Positions 11,401-24,500 of a DNA stretch of 64,000 bases are shown piece after piece. The stretch's first letter is position 1, and every line of letters starts with the position of its first letter. The notes beneath the pieces were generated by a model. It did not search any database, was not told the origin of the DNA, and was given only the letters and a program-made list of their open reading frames with translations. A program made the translations under genes and the position numbers. The stretch is from Liolophura sinensis (Eukaryota > Mollusca > Polyplacophora > Chitonida > Chitonidae): assembly GCF_032854445.1 (NCBI RefSeq), contig NC_088300.1, positions 61,168,984-61,232,983 of the forward strand, given 5' to 3'.

Positions 11401-14400
11401 GACAGCGAATGATGGCAGCTTTCTACAGTTCATATATGAGACAGATACACAATTAACAGTGCTGACAGCGGGTCTTAATCAACACAGATAAAGTAATCCC
11501 TGAAATTAACTTGGTGAGCCTTACTATGACTAATGATTTTCTCAGCTCAGAGCATCCATGTGCAAATTATGATCTTCCTGGAGCACGACAGCCCTTGTGT
11601 CATTAAAGCCATTCTACATTTAAAAGTTTCATCTAACACCTTCAACAATTTATTTAGATTGCACTATTAGGTGTATGTATTTGTTATTTACTTAATATAC
11701 AATGTTTAATGCTGTGACAAGCAATTTTAAAAGTTGAAAAATATATAATTGACATCCTACATTTTAACAAGGGTCATTCACTTAAGGAGGGGGCTGTGTG
11801 TAAGATGACATGAACATTTCGAGGTACCTGTGGCACAGGTACAAGTTTGATCTCAGATAGGCTGACATCATGTTAATGAGTAGAGCAAACTGGAGTGCCT
11901 GGTGCAGAGGACTATCCATCTATGAGTCACATCAGACATGGCAAATACAGCTGTACAGGTGTCTCAGCAATCAACAGAAGTTTACTTGCAGCCATCCAGA
12001 GTCTTTGTCTTTGTTAGGGTTGACTCAACCCTATCAGACAAAAATGGAGCCGGTTAGGCAGATAAGAATTTTTTTTGCTTTATTCTAGCTAACAGAGAAG
12101 ACTTTAAGGAAAATCATATTGTGAAAAAAAAAACAAAACAAAAAAAAAAAACATACACACAACTTTGCCATTTTCTTCAGAGGCTCAGCTTGATCAAAAT
12201 TTTAATCCTGGTCTGAAATTTAACTAAAATGTTGGAATTAAGTCCGAACCAGTTTAAAATTGGGCTAAAACCGTTTCAAACATTAACACTCACACTCACT
12301 TAACCTTTTGTTTGGGTTGAGACAGAAAGAGAAGGAAAAGTACAGTGGATCTTTTTGCTTTACGCTTGTTGACTGAATCCTCATCACTTTGAAAACCTAC
12401 AATTACATGTAGAATAACATGTTTGAAAGCCTGAATTGTTTTAACAGATGTTACATGAATTGTCATTTTACAGGGTATGCATGCCTCCTAAGCAAGTCTT
12501 GGATGAACATGGAAATAGCATTTTTTTAATTGCCTTCCAATTTTACTTTGTAGTTTTTTGCGTCACAGCTTTCATAGTAATTTAACACTATTGTCATTTC
12601 TGCCCAATGGCTAGTACTGTTTCATTTACTACTGTATATTTCGCTGATAAAGCCACTAAATTGTCATGTACACTCACCCTAAGTAACATCCTGTACCAAA
12701 GCTTTGTATATTTTGCACTGCAAATATCACATTTTCACAAAACATTCACATATAATCTGCTCATCTGAAAAGGAAGAAGAACCTAAAACATTCCATGCTA
12801 CAGATATCATTTCTTGAAAAACTACGCATTGTTGTAATGTGATTGAATATCAAATGTGATGACAACACAGCATTCTGAGTAATTGTAGTCCAGTGACGTC
12901 TAATATTTTGGGTTAGCGCGCTAGCGCAGCATAATGACCCAGGAGCCTCTCACCAATGCGGTCGCTGTGAGTTCAAGTCCAGCTCATGCTGGCTTCCTCT
13001 CCAGCCGTAAGTGGGAAGGTCTGCCAGCAACCTGCGGATGGTCGTGGGTTTCCCCCGGGCTCTGCCTGGTTTCCACCCACCATAATGCTGGCCGCCGTCG
13101 TATAAGTGAAATATTCTTGAGTACGGCGTAAAACACCAATCAAAAAAAAAAAAAAAAAAAAAAAAATCTAATATTTTGCAATTAATTTCACTGCATTTTT
13201 TTTTTTTACCTAATTCTGCTTAAGCCATATTTCTAGGGGGCGTGCACATTTCTACTTTCCAAGCATATAGTTGGAACAGAACTCTGACTGAGGTAAACTG
13301 ACAAGAGGCCGGACTTTACTGGTTACGCGTGACAATTTGTCAACCATCACACTGTTGTTGCTGCTCTGGTTTAAATTTCTGTGGTGTAGTATTCTGTTTG
13401 ATTTCTACCACAGCGACTGACACAACCGATATTCCATACACATTACAGTATTTATTTATTTATTTATTTGATTGGTGTTTTACGCTGTACTCAAGAATAC
13501 ACATTATGGTAACATGTACTTGGTTCAATATGTACATAGATGTATGTATGTGGTAATAAGTGGTCTTTGTGAAAAAGGATCCTGAACTGTAGAATATAAA
13601 CTTATCTGACTTCATCAATAAATCAGGTAATACAACAGTTCAACTAAACTCTTGAACAAATTTGTATTTACCCTATCATCTGGTCTGCTCTTTTTCGCCA
13701 ATGTACAGGTATCTGTAGCACAAATGTTTAGTTTCATATTTCTCACCTGTTTAGACCATCTAATGAACAACACCTTCACATCTTTACTTTTCCAAAAAGC
13801 TGGACAGGAAACATAGCATTCTGCTTTCAGCGCTACTTATATCTGTCCCAAAAATTCAAAGAATTTGAGTATGTAGTAGATACAGGGAAAGTGGCAATCA
13901 CTAAAATAGCAAGCACAGAAAGGCGCTGCACACCATCACTCCTGTGTCTATGCATCCATCAAAACTAAACCTGCATGTGCAAAACAAGGGGTACAGTGTA
14001 TATTTTCATGCAAATGATCACTCTCCTCAAAGTGGAATTAACCAGTGTTCTTCTTGCAGTGTATGAGAAATACACCATCAGTTTGCCAGGGACTATACAG
14101 CTTCAAGGGTCAAAATGTTTAGGTCATTTAGTTGTTCAAACAATTCAAAATAATGACTTCAAAGTGAGCCCAGTTCATCAGAAACATGATTTTGTATCAT
14201 GTAAATATGTATTTTATCCACTTTAATGTTGTTTTACAAGGACATAAATGAAATATAATATCACTTGTTTAAATTAGACTGAATGACCTAAATTTTTGTC
14301 AAAGTCATCACTTCAAAGAGCGCTAAATTGTTAGAAATATTTACCTTTCAATTTAGGCCAGATTTACATACATGCAAAGTAGCAGAGCTTCCCCAATGGA

Positions 14401-15945
14401 GTCGCAGCTCTGACACATCATATATTTACCTATCTACTTAGATGAATGCACATGTTGGGAAATAGGCAATCTGGTTACCATGGCAACCGCAGAAATAGAC
14501 ATGTGTGAGGCATGGCAAATCGTCACCTCTGTATCTATGAACATGTATCCATCAAAAATTAAAACTGCCCATGCAAAGCAACTGAACATGAAGGAATTCA
14601 AATATGTTCTTCTATACACAACATTGGACATGTTTGAACACACAAATATTGTGGGTAGTTTGGATGAATTCGTCTTGTTTTCAAGCTTCATATCAAAGAA
14701 GTCTGCATGGAGTTATCACTTCAGAATATGTTATATACATACCCAATAAATTGTTAATGGAATAATAAAACCTATAGGCAAAAATTCTGTCAAATTACTG
14801 ATATCAGATGACATAATATTTTAACAGCAAAGTATTGGAATTATTTTCAATAATATACAAGCCAAACAGCTAAATCTTATTGTGAACATTTCATGAGGAT
14901 GTATGTTTCTGTTTGCAGAAAACCATCTCCATCCCCACTGTTTGGCCCAGAAAACTATTGTTTGCATGGCATGACTTTGCCTTCTAGATAATCAATGACC
15001 AGGGACAAAATTAGATCTCTGGTCTCCTGGTGTTTGCCCAGGCAACAGGTAGTTAGCTGACTGAAGTGGCGCTAATGACGCTGCTAACATTTGGATTGCA
15101 TTAGTGAAAATACTGTGGCACACAACACACATGCCCAAAGTAAAGGTAGTTAAAGCAAAGAGCATGGCTGAGCAAATATCCCGAAACAAGTCATAATAAC
15201 CCGCTTTTGCGTGTAATGGGAACATCACAATTATCTGTTCCATTTCCATGACCACGTACCACCAAAAATAACTCCTTCCTAGCCATGGTGCCACAAATGG
15301 TTAGGCTGTAAGGTCAGCACAAGTAACCTACTAACCACAACTCAGCATTCTGGGCATACATGTGTATGTATATGTATGTATGTATAATATGATGGTCAGA
15401 CTCAGATATTAGTAATCTGTAACACGATGAACTGTATTATTATACACAAGAGTGTACCATAGGGGCCTATAGCATAAAGGCACATGTTTGCCTGTTACCA
15501 TTACATGTACGTCTGTCACAAGAAGCAGTGAAGCTTTGCATCCAAGCTGAAGACTAATCTGGATTACAGGTGGTTTATGTAGAAGAGAAATGAGATGCGT
15601 ACATGGTGGCTGTTTAGCCGCGTCATAACCCTGGCATATTTAGTGAATCGTCATATACATCCCGCTTTCAACAAATAATCCCGGTGCCAGGCATGTTGAT
15701 TGTGCCTGTGGTCTCAAGAAATGGACAGTTGTCAATCATTAACATAATTCATGATCCTGCTGGACGTTTTTCTAATATCACGTTTTTGATGGTGAATCGC
15801 TGTCCCTCTTTCTTTGTTTCCCCCCATTGAATTCAGATCAGAGAGCCAAGCCCAGGCTACTTACCGATGCGTTGAAGCTTTGAAGGGCCTTGCAGACGGC
15901 ATCTTCCTCTCCTCCCTGAACTGCCGTCACGAAATTGTCGTCCAT
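8440..15945 (-). CDS. Partial unidentified gene: first coding exon and a candidate second exon
   Basis: I do not recognise this gene. The first exon (15945 down to 15865) starts at an ATG in a GC-richer region and encodes 27 residues beginning MDDNFVTAVQGGEEDAV, ending exactly in phase 0 at a consensus donor (TCG|GTAAGT). A second candidate exon (8507 down to 8440) has an AG acceptor and a GGAAAG|GTAGTA donor and reads in phase 0 as RDALKIYLRQHQLNMQTSRK followed by KER, ending in phase 2. Together they look like the acidic, then basic, start of a helical protein. Later exons would lie left of 8440, probably beyond the window edge. The first exon is fairly convincing; the link to the second is inferred only from matching phase and coding appearance. 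The gene is head-to-head with FNBP4. Confidence 0.45.
8508..9729. other. Presumed intron of the unidentified minus-strand gene
   Basis: AT-rich sequence with no coding signal beyond short chance frames, and no repeat family that I could match elsewhere in the window. Confidence 0.35.
9730..9860. repeat. Short foldback element with TTTCACAAAG ends
   Basis: The left end reads GCCGGTTTCACAAAGTGCAA and the right end, reverse complemented, CAGGCTCGTTTCACAAAGCG, with ACGT-rich sequence between (AACGTCC and GGACGTAG also pair). This makes a ~130-bp imperfect palindrome, typical of small MITE-like palindromic repeats. GC content and CpG are higher than in the surroundings. Confidence 0.65.
10210..10357 (-). 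mobile_element. tRNA-derived SINE, 3' half (main family)
   Basis: Opens with a (TTTA)n tail followed by GATTGGTGTTTTACGCTGTA, reading the element backwards; continues through AAACCCACAACCATCTGC and stops at about GGCAGACCTCC, so the tRNA-like head is missing. Same family as the full copies at 12911, 44893 and 56968. Confidence 0.85.
10965..11067 (+). other. G-rich, quadruplex-prone tract
   Basis: About 100 bp of the plus strand is almost wholly G and T with a few A and C, with many runs of 3-5 G (GGGTGGG, GGGGTGG, GGGGATTGGGGG, GGGTGGGGAGGGGG). Four or more closely spaced G-runs can form a G-quadruplex. If the flanking minus-strand gene is real, this tract is intronic and C-rich in its RNA. 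Confidence 0.75.
12911..13166 (+). mobile_element. tRNA-derived SINE, near full length
   Basis: Starts inside the tRNA-like head (GGTTAGCGCGCTAGCGCAGC, A-box side; GTGAGTTCAAGTCCAGC, B-box side), runs through GCAACCTGCGGATGGTCGTG and ATTCTTGAGTACGGCGTAAA, and ends ACACCAATC plus 26 A. The long pure poly(A) and low divergence suggest a relatively young insertion. The 5' end lacks the first ~20 bp seen in the copy at 56968. Confidence 0.92.
13167..15864. other. Presumed first-intron sequence, no exon seen
   Basis: Holds a 50-bp SINE tail fragment in minus orientation at 13450-13499 and the family B element at 13655-13875. A 100-codon minus-strand frame at 14992-15294 is hydrophobic in places but matches no family I know and has no good splice sites. 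A TGTA-rich microsatellite is at about 15360-15390. Confidence 0.4.
13655..13875 (-). mobile_element. TIR element, family B (copy 1)
   Basis: In reverse complement it carries CAAATTCTTTGAATTTTTGG at one end, then GTAAAGATGTGAAGGTG and TTCATTAGATGGTCTAAAC internally. These match the element at 59310-59515 (CTTCTAAAATTTGGGAC, ATTAGATAGTCTAAC). In the second copy the two ends are inverted repeats. No ORF; MITE-like. Confidence 0.6.
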
Positions 15946-18518
15946 CTTTTTTATCCTGCTCAAAACCCCGGTTCGTGGCGAAAACAAACGTTAAGACATG
16001 GGCAAATTAAGAAATGTGATGTTAACGGCAAAATGTCAAGTGAAAATATAGCGCCATAAATAGACCATGTACAAGGTCGCCTTGGAAAAATCGATTCGTG
16101 GCCAGTACGTAGGCCTAACTGCAATATCGCCGACCTCAGCCCCCTAAGCTTGCCGTCTGTAATTTATTCAGGCAGCACCGGTTGCTGGTTAAAGGGGAAT
16201 AACTCTCATCGGCTTCTTTGGCCGCCCTGATTGAATAATGAATACTTACGGGATATATGCTTTGGGTGTGATGTTATGCACATATTATAATTTATACTAA
16301 AATTTACTCTGTAAAAATGCAGGACAAGTTAGTTGGGTGATTTGTATTAGATGATTTTTGTTTGATTTGAATGTGAAAATATGAAAAGTAGATGATGCTT
16401 CAGTGCGGCAGCATTAAATAATATGACCATTCTGTGATTGTTATGCTATAAGAAGGCACAGCATTAAGATGGTCAAAATATTATTGAAAATATTATCTTA
16501 ACTGTTACACTTTTAGTGTTGAAAAAACTTTTGCCTAAAGCGCCACATCGTACAAAAAAAAAATTGGATTTCTTTCATCGTCGTCTTTCGTCGTTGCGCT
16601 GTCGCTTGAACGTTTTCAAACTGAATAACAAGATCAACAACGAAAGTACACCAAAAGAAGTTTCCATTGTCGCTTTTTTTTCTCGTCCTCTATCATTTCT
16701 CTTTAAGCACGCGCTCAAAGTGACGGCTAAACACGACCTTTCCTTCTTAACCAATGGAAATCGCTGTTACAACCACGAAGACATGATGTTCGACGGCTGA
16801 AGTAAACACCATGTCTCGAGCCAACTTAGGTAAAATTTTAGAAGCTGTTAGTGAATATCGTTTGTATGAACCTGAAATTGTTTGTTATAATGATTATCAC
16901 TTAAATATCGAGGGAGAATTTATGTTTTAAACGTTTTGTGATGCATGTTAGCGATGTTTTGCACTCGACATGACGAAAACTGAGATCCGGATAATGCTCT
17001 CAGCTGTGACGATTTTAAGAATTTCACAATCAACATCGGAGAAGCTCTGAACATGGAGGTAGAAAGGAAAGAGGAACAACTCGGGAATCTTTGAAATTAA
17101 TAGTGTTGTATGTACATTACTGGCACAGTAGGACTCAAACTTTATTTTAACTTGGGATTAATGCTTTCTTGCATGTGGTAGATCCTTGTGCATTTGCTCT
17201 TGAGATAAGCTGCAAGAGAAACACACTAGGCAGCAATTTGTTCACCAAATCAGATGATCCACTACTATTCAATGGCCATAGGTGGGATGTGTTACATTTG
17301 ACCACTTAACCCCATAAAGCATGTGACAGTTTCAAAACACGAATGAAAAGAAAACATCTAAGTGCGTATCTACCTCAATGGCTGAAAGACCATTGCCTGA
17401 CTTCAGTTTGACACATATTGTATTCATTTACCCGTTAAATAAAACCATTTTATCATCGGTTGCGAAGACCCGAGTTTTCAGATCAGTTTAAAACTGAAAC
17501 CATAGAAAAAAATCACATCCAGAACAGCCTGTACATGAAAAAGATGAAAGTGACTGTCACTCAGAACTCTACTGTTCGTTTCCAGATATTGGTACAAGTT
17601 TTAGCATATCTTATTAATATGAGCCTAAAGCATTCAGAAGCGTTAGCTGTATTTGAAATTATAGTTACTCTTGTGGATTTTAAATAACGCTAGATTTATA
17701 ATAATGTCTGATATTTCCATTAACCAGAAGTGAAAAAGCTGAACTTAGTGCTCAGCGATTCTGCCGTGCTGAATGACGGCTCGAAGCTGTGATTAGGCAG
17801 AGAATAATGAAGACAACAGATGTCAGACTACTTTGATATAGTTCTCAAAGCAGCTATTGAAAACAGAAGAAATTGGCAACTTAGCAGAAGGAACTGGCAA
17901 CTCCTTGAGGAATTTCATAATTACAGGCAGATAAAATTAAAGACAAATTCATGTGAGCTGAATAGCAAGGGTACGAATGTAAATGACAACTTCTGATTTA
18001 TTACATTTATACCGTTTTGATATACATTCTAACATTGTTGTCAAGCAAGTGAATGTGTAACAGAAAGCTAAGCTGGACGTTCCTACCGTAAAGCCAAGCT
18101 GCGGTCATATAGACTTCCATGCGGACAATTTCATTTTAAAAAAACGGCTCGAACTCTACCTTTTTTTTTTGCTATTAACCAATTCCCTGAAATGCCAGAA
18201 ATGTAATATATCAAAGCCAGCATTGGTAAACCATCCTTCAACAGTAATCCAGTTGTTTAGAATCGGACAACTGAAATCAACATCTGCCATGTTTGGAATT
18301 TTTTTTTTCCTGACTTCGGGCAAGGTGATGGGCAGTGAAAATTTTATCCTACCCAACATTCTCCTTAAAAATTGAATGCCTGTAAAGAGAATGGGATAAA
18401 ATCTTTGCGGCCAATCACCCTGCCCGAAGATAAAAAAATTTCTTTTAACAACTAGATTGCCAGCCTTGTTTTATGTCAAGATTTGTTTGTGTTCAAGGCT
18501 TTGTTTACATTTTCTCAG
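15946..18518. promoter_or_regulatory. Divergent 5' region between the minus-strand gene and FNBP4
   Basis: This 2.6 kb separates two oppositely oriented start regions. It is richer in CpG around 15850-16200 and 16560-16800 than the flanks. At 16811 an ATG begins a six-codon stub that ends at TTAG|GTAAAA, a donor-like site, so 16.5-16.83 kb may hold an untranslated FNBP4 first exon. If it is spliced to the acceptor at 18517-18518, it would create an 11-codon upstream ORF that stops before the FNBP4 ATG. No TATA box or known motif is clear; promoter activity is inferred from position only. Confidence 0.35.
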
Positions 18519-18559
18519 GGGAAGCCGTGGTGTGAGTTTGAACTGTCCAAAAGCTCAGG

Positions 18560-21500
18560 ATGGGACGTCGCCGAGATAAGCTACAAGGTAGCAGACGACG
18601 ACAGGTGCTACAGTTGGAAGATGATGGCCGAGATAGCTTTCTGAGTGAGTTTTAATTGGTACTTTATATTTATTTATTTTATTATTATTTAGGCCACACC
18701 AATTTGAATGGTTGTTACATAAATCCTTTTTTCTGCGCTGTGTGCTGTTTGGCGTAAAAAAGGTTGAGCAAACTTTTTACAAATGAAGGTGATAACAGTG
18801 TAGACTTGAACCAAACTTTAAATTCACATTTTACTGAAATAATCTCCAGATGTAGGAGTAAGCTTCCCTGCACAAAGTTAAATGTGTTAAGGTGACATAT
18901 TGCATGAGCAGAATAGTATATGTACTCAGAGTTAACAGAAATCAGTTTTGAGGTAAAGCTTTAATGATCATGTTTGATCTGGTGTTTGCAGCTCAGTATG
19001 GATACAATTCTCGATATGGAGAAGAGGAAGAAGATGACGTAAATGAAGGTCAGTGACAGCATTTTGTTGGGGATGCAAATTTTCATTTTTCATTTCATTT
19101 CCATATCCATGGGTACATATCTCTTTACATGAGGTAAATCACATATTCAAGATGATTATTTAACTCGTCCTTTAAAAGTTGTGGCACAAAAGGAAATCAG
19201 TCTCTTTACCTTTTTTTGAAGATTTTCTCATAATGGAAATTGTTGAACTAATATGAAAGACTGTGTGTTTGTCTTCAATATCAGCTTAATTGTGGTCATT
19301 GTTTGTGTTTTTCTCACAGCTCCCATGTTCAGGCAACTTGGCTACCTGTATGAGGAGAACATGGATATGGACAGTGATGAGAGAAACCCTGATACAGAAG
19401 ACGACGGCAGATCTGGCATTGGTAAGAGAGTGGTCTTTTTGTTTCAAAGAATAAAGAAATAGGAATATGAATTAAAAACAAGCTGGATTTATCAAAACAG
19501 TGCGGTGTTCTGCTAATTATTCTTGAATAATCTGCTGTGGGGCAGAGGTGGTTAGTATGCCAGCACGACACTATGACCCAGGAGCCTCTCACCAAATTTG
19601 GTCGTTGGCTTCCTCTCTGGCCGAAGGTTTGTCATCAATCTGTGGATGGCCATAGTTTTGCATTGAGCCCTGCCCTGTTTCCTACCACCATGCTGGCCGC
19701 AGTCGTATAAGTGAAATATTCTAGACTATGAAATAAATAATTTGGTGATGCAATTTTCAGTACATGACACTGTACTTCCTTGGGTCCTGTGCAATACACC
19801 TGACAAGTACATCTCCATCAGACCAGTGGTTGTGTCCTTTCTGTATAATTAGCTGATCGTACTTAATTTTAATTTCACTTAAAACTCATTATTGACTGAT
19901 TTTTAAGATGGACATAAATAATTTGTCCACGTACAACAGTTTTGATCATGACGAATTAACCTCATGATTTAATTATGAAAACCCACAATTATGCTGTTGA
20001 AGCAATTTCACAGAAACTTTGATGGTTTTATTTCTCTTTTCTGATCAGATTTTAAATCGAATGGAGGCAGTCACTCAGAAGGACCTCAAGAAGGGAAGAA
20101 AATAGACTCTGAATTGGCTAACTTTATGGCTGTGAGTTTAATTATCTGTTCAAAGCAAAGCCTATGAATCCGCTCAAAAAGGAGTTCATTTATTTGTTTA
20201 TTGCCTGTTAGGGTGATGCCCTCAGAACTAATGATCCAAATTTAATAAAATTTAGTTTTACTTATCAATGGATCAACATTGTATTAGTTAACTACTTTGT
20301 CCGTGCGATAACCTCAGAATGTAATCAGATTTGTATTTTTGTGCGAAGCTTGAATACATTTAATTTCAGAAGTAATCAGCTTAATGGAATAAAGGAGTGT
20401 GTTTGTTGTCCAGTGACCTGATAATGATTTTTGTGGGATTGTAGTGGAGGGGGGTGGCCCAGCCGAGTCACCTGGTTTGGTCCGGTCTTACATGGGAAGG
20501 TCTGTCAGCAACCTGTGAATGGTCGTGGTAGTACTCCGGGCTCTGTTCGTTTTCCTGCCAATATAATACTGACCACTGTCATTTAAGTGAAACATTCTTG
20601 AATACGGTGTTGAACACCAATCAAATAAATATATAAATAAAACACCTGTCAAGCGAATAAATAAATCCAACATCTTGGCTGGTACGTTTTTTGTCTCCAG
20701 GAAATAGAGGCGATATCAAGCGTCGCCCCACCCCCTTCTGATGACCAAGAGGAGGATGGACAAGAAGGGATGGAGAAAGTGGCTCCTGAAAAGGAGAGTA
20801 CCCCAGAACTACCAACAAAAGTGGAGGGAAAAGCAGCAGACAGCAATGTAGTGTACCTGGAAGGTAGCCAAGACTTTAAACCATTAAATCATTATTAACT
20901 ATACCAAGAAACTTATTCATTTATTTGTTAAGGATTTAGCCCAACCCAGATGCATGTATTTGTTGTTGGAATACCTCTTTGATGAGGACATACAACATGT
21001 ACACAAAGTTTTGATAGTCATAAACAGAAGAAACTAGTGAGTGTATCATACAAGCAGATGTTGTCTATAAATGCCAATTTATACATATTGTTCAACCATT
21101 TTGCCAAGAAAAGTATAACAAACTATGATTTAATAGATGATAATGACTTAAACTTTAATTTTTATTGTTTTTAGTATATTAGAATAATGGTTGTAAGATT
21201 TCCTTAAGTTGGGGGCTTTGGTGGTCGAAGGGGTTAGCATGGCACAGTGATCCAGGAGCCTTCTACCAGTTTGGTTGCTATGAGTTCCAGCTCATGCTGG
21301 CTTCGTATCTGGCTGTACATGTGAAGATATGTCATCAACCTGTGGATGATCCTGGGTTTCCCCTGGACTCTGCCTGGTTTCCTCCCACCATAATGATGGC
21401 TGCCGTTGTATATGTGAAATGTTCTTGAGTATGGCGTAAAACACCAATCAAATAAAAAAATAAATTAGGTATAGTACCTGACACCTGTTTAAAGCGTAAC

Positions 21501-24500
21501 TCTCTTGCTGCCTTTGTAGAGCCAGTGACATGTTGGCAGCAGTGCCTGGATGAAAACACAGAGTGCTACTATTACTGGCATATAGATACGAATGAGGTTA
21601 CCTGGGACATACCCCCAGAATACACTCAGTACCTGCTCCAATTTAAGGCCTTTGAGGAGAAAGTGTTGGCCTTAGAACAAGCTGGCAAAACAGTGAAAAT
21701 CACAGGGGGATCACAGGCGGCAGGGTAGGTCATTTATAGTTCAACTTTACACAAAAGGTCCTAGCCATGGTTCATTCTGAAACAGAGATGTCACCCCTGA
21801 ACTGGCTGGAGTGCCAGATAGCGACTCTCTGGAAAGTTCCTGCCGTCTTGAAAAAGGAAAGAGCAAGGGAGATAGTTCTTTGGTTGTCAACAGAGATATC
21901 GCTTGGTAGGAGCTGTGATATATACAATTACTTCAGTATATTTTGTAGTACCAATGCCTAGTGTTGTTTATATCTAGCTATATTATAAATCTATACATGT
22001 CACATATTTCGGGAAAACTAAAGCAGAAAGCTTGACCTCAAATTTCTTGAAGTTCGCCAACACCAGCCGAGCTGTCTAGTCCACATCAGTTCAGAGATAA
22101 GTGCTTATGAACTAGTCCCTCTCTGGCTGTCTTCACTGCTGCCTTATGTCCTACCCTTTGTAATGAATCAGGTTAAGGAGGAGTGGTTTTTCCAGACTGT
22201 AAACCTGACCACCATCATATAAAGTGAATTATTTGTGAGATGGATTCACGGTTGTGAAAGTTGTGTGAAAGTTGTGTGAAAGTTGTGTGAAAGTTGTGTG
22301 AAAGTGAAGCTAAATGATTCTGGTGGAATTCTTATGTTGTACGCAGCTCATACAATGGAGAAACTGATTCTACCTTTATCACTTGAAACAAGTGAAGCTT
22401 TATCGGATACTCACTGTACTTATTTTATTGGCTGTGTAGGCTGGCAGGCACTGAGAAAGCAGGAGACTCAGGTGAGAGAGAAACTCAAGTGTATGGACCA
22501 TTTTTACCTAAGAAGCCATCTGAAGATAGCAGCAAAGCAGGTCACGGAGAGGATAACAAGGGGAGCAACTCTGCTGTGAGTGTTGTCCAGGGCAGTGGCA
22601 AGCTGCTGTCAGCTGATTATTATGACTCTGACGATGCCAGTGAAGATGATGCAGATAAAAGTGAGAAGCAGCCCACAGTAACTGCTGAACCTGCTGAAGC
22701 TGAAGACGATGATCTGGATTTTGATATTGACGATATTGACAGAGAGTTAGAATTAGCGCTGGAGCGAAAACAGGTACGAAGGTGCATGAAGAAAATTGAT
22801 AATTTAGTGTTAAAATATGAACATATTTCTGCTTCATGTTAATATGCACATGCGCCAACAGTCTGAAGACCGATTCCAGATCTTTTCTCAGAATATAGAA
22901 AATTAAAAATGATCCATTTCTGTTTCATGCTGCCAGTTATTTTCAGTCTGTTAGGTAGAACTTTAGACGACTTCAACAAAGAATGATGATAGTTGAGAAA
23001 AAAATCTTATATTATATTTATGTTTTAGCTTTAATTACATTTTGAGCTGAGCCACTGTCTGATATGACTTCATTAAATTATGAATGGAAAAATGTTCAGT
23101 ACATTGTGAAAGCAGTCAGGGAGAAGAGTTTAACTGTGCTAGAGGCTGTGAGAACAAATATTAAATTTACAGATTTTTATCTGACTGCCATTATGCCATT
23201 ATATAGTGAACAACTTAAAAGTGATGTTTCAGATATGTTTTTTGATTTGGCAAATGGCTTTGTGTCATGTTAAACTGCATTCCCAATTAAAATTGAGTAA
23301 CTTGAGTCAAATTTATGGATGGTTTGCCAATGTAATAATGCTGTTATAATTCTTCAAGATTTTCATATGTTAGAAGGTGTTGATTCAATCATATTCTAAG
23401 GCATTATTCTGTGTAGACTGATAAAATTTTACTTTTTGTGAAGTTCTGAAATTAGCCAACCCATCCAATGTGGTCTGCGAAATCAAATTTAAAATGCGCA
23501 TAAATTTCACTGGAAGTTGCTGTTTCATATGCGAAAAGGTTTGAGGAATTAGGGTAATAGTAATCATGGTCTGGAGTTGTTCCACACAGAAGCTATAGTC
23601 AAGTTTGTTTAGTTTAGTTATGATGCATCTAATCCTCCATAGTTACCAGTAGTCAGAGTGTTCGATATGTTGAGCTCTTTGAGTTGATGACTTCAACACA
23701 AATTGAGGTCGTCCAAAATGATAAAAAGGTGTGAAATGTATTAGATTACATTTAGACACATCGAAACACAATGGTTAAAGTGGTTAAATTTGTATAACAA
23801 ACCAGCCATTTATGGTTTTAGTATTATGAATATTTGCATGATTCAAAGTCATCTTTGTGATGACCTGACCTGAAGATGTGGTCGCTGTAGGTGGAAAGGT
23901 CTTCCAGCAACCTGTGGATGGTCGTGGGTTTCCGCCGGGCTCTGCCCGGTCTCCACCCACCATAATGCTGGCCACCGTCGTATAAGTGAAATATTCTTGA
24001 GTATGGCGTAAAACACCAATCAAATAATTAAATAAATAATGAAGATGTGGCCATCATTTTTATTTTGGGCTCTTAAATACAAGTCAATGCTTTGACCCCT
24101 GGTTACATCTTCCACTCATTCATAACATTCCAACATGCTGTAGGGTATTAAATACAACCAATTGCCACACTTCCTGTACTTCTTCATTATAATCTGCAGG
24201 CTGAGATAAAGGAAATTTCCAAGACTTCTGTGATTGAGAAGGTTGAAGAAACTACCAAAACAACCAGTTCCAATGCTGATGACTTGACAGCAGTTTGCAC
24301 TGTGCCCACTGAAGATGGTTCTTCTGAGAGCAAACCTGATGACTTCATTACTGCGCCTGGTAAAATAATACCAGAGACAGTTACCCCTGTGGTTGTTCAG
24401 GACAGTGCTGATGGTGTTGATAAGTCGAGTGAAGATCTGAAAGATGCTATTAAACTTTCCACAAATTCCCCAAAGCTGTTAACAGAGTTTAAGGCTGATA

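Larger units (their letters stand above)
9861..12910. other. Non-coding stretch with a SINE fragment and a G-rich tract
   Basis: No supported exon. It holds the SINE fragment at 10210-10357 and the G-rich tract at 10965-11067, both listed separately, and poly(A) near 12125-12150. Probably intronic to the minus-strand gene. Confidence 0.4.

Noticed and set aside
14992-15294. 100-codon minus-strand frame
   Set aside because: No known family and no good splice sites. A chance frame is the simpler view.
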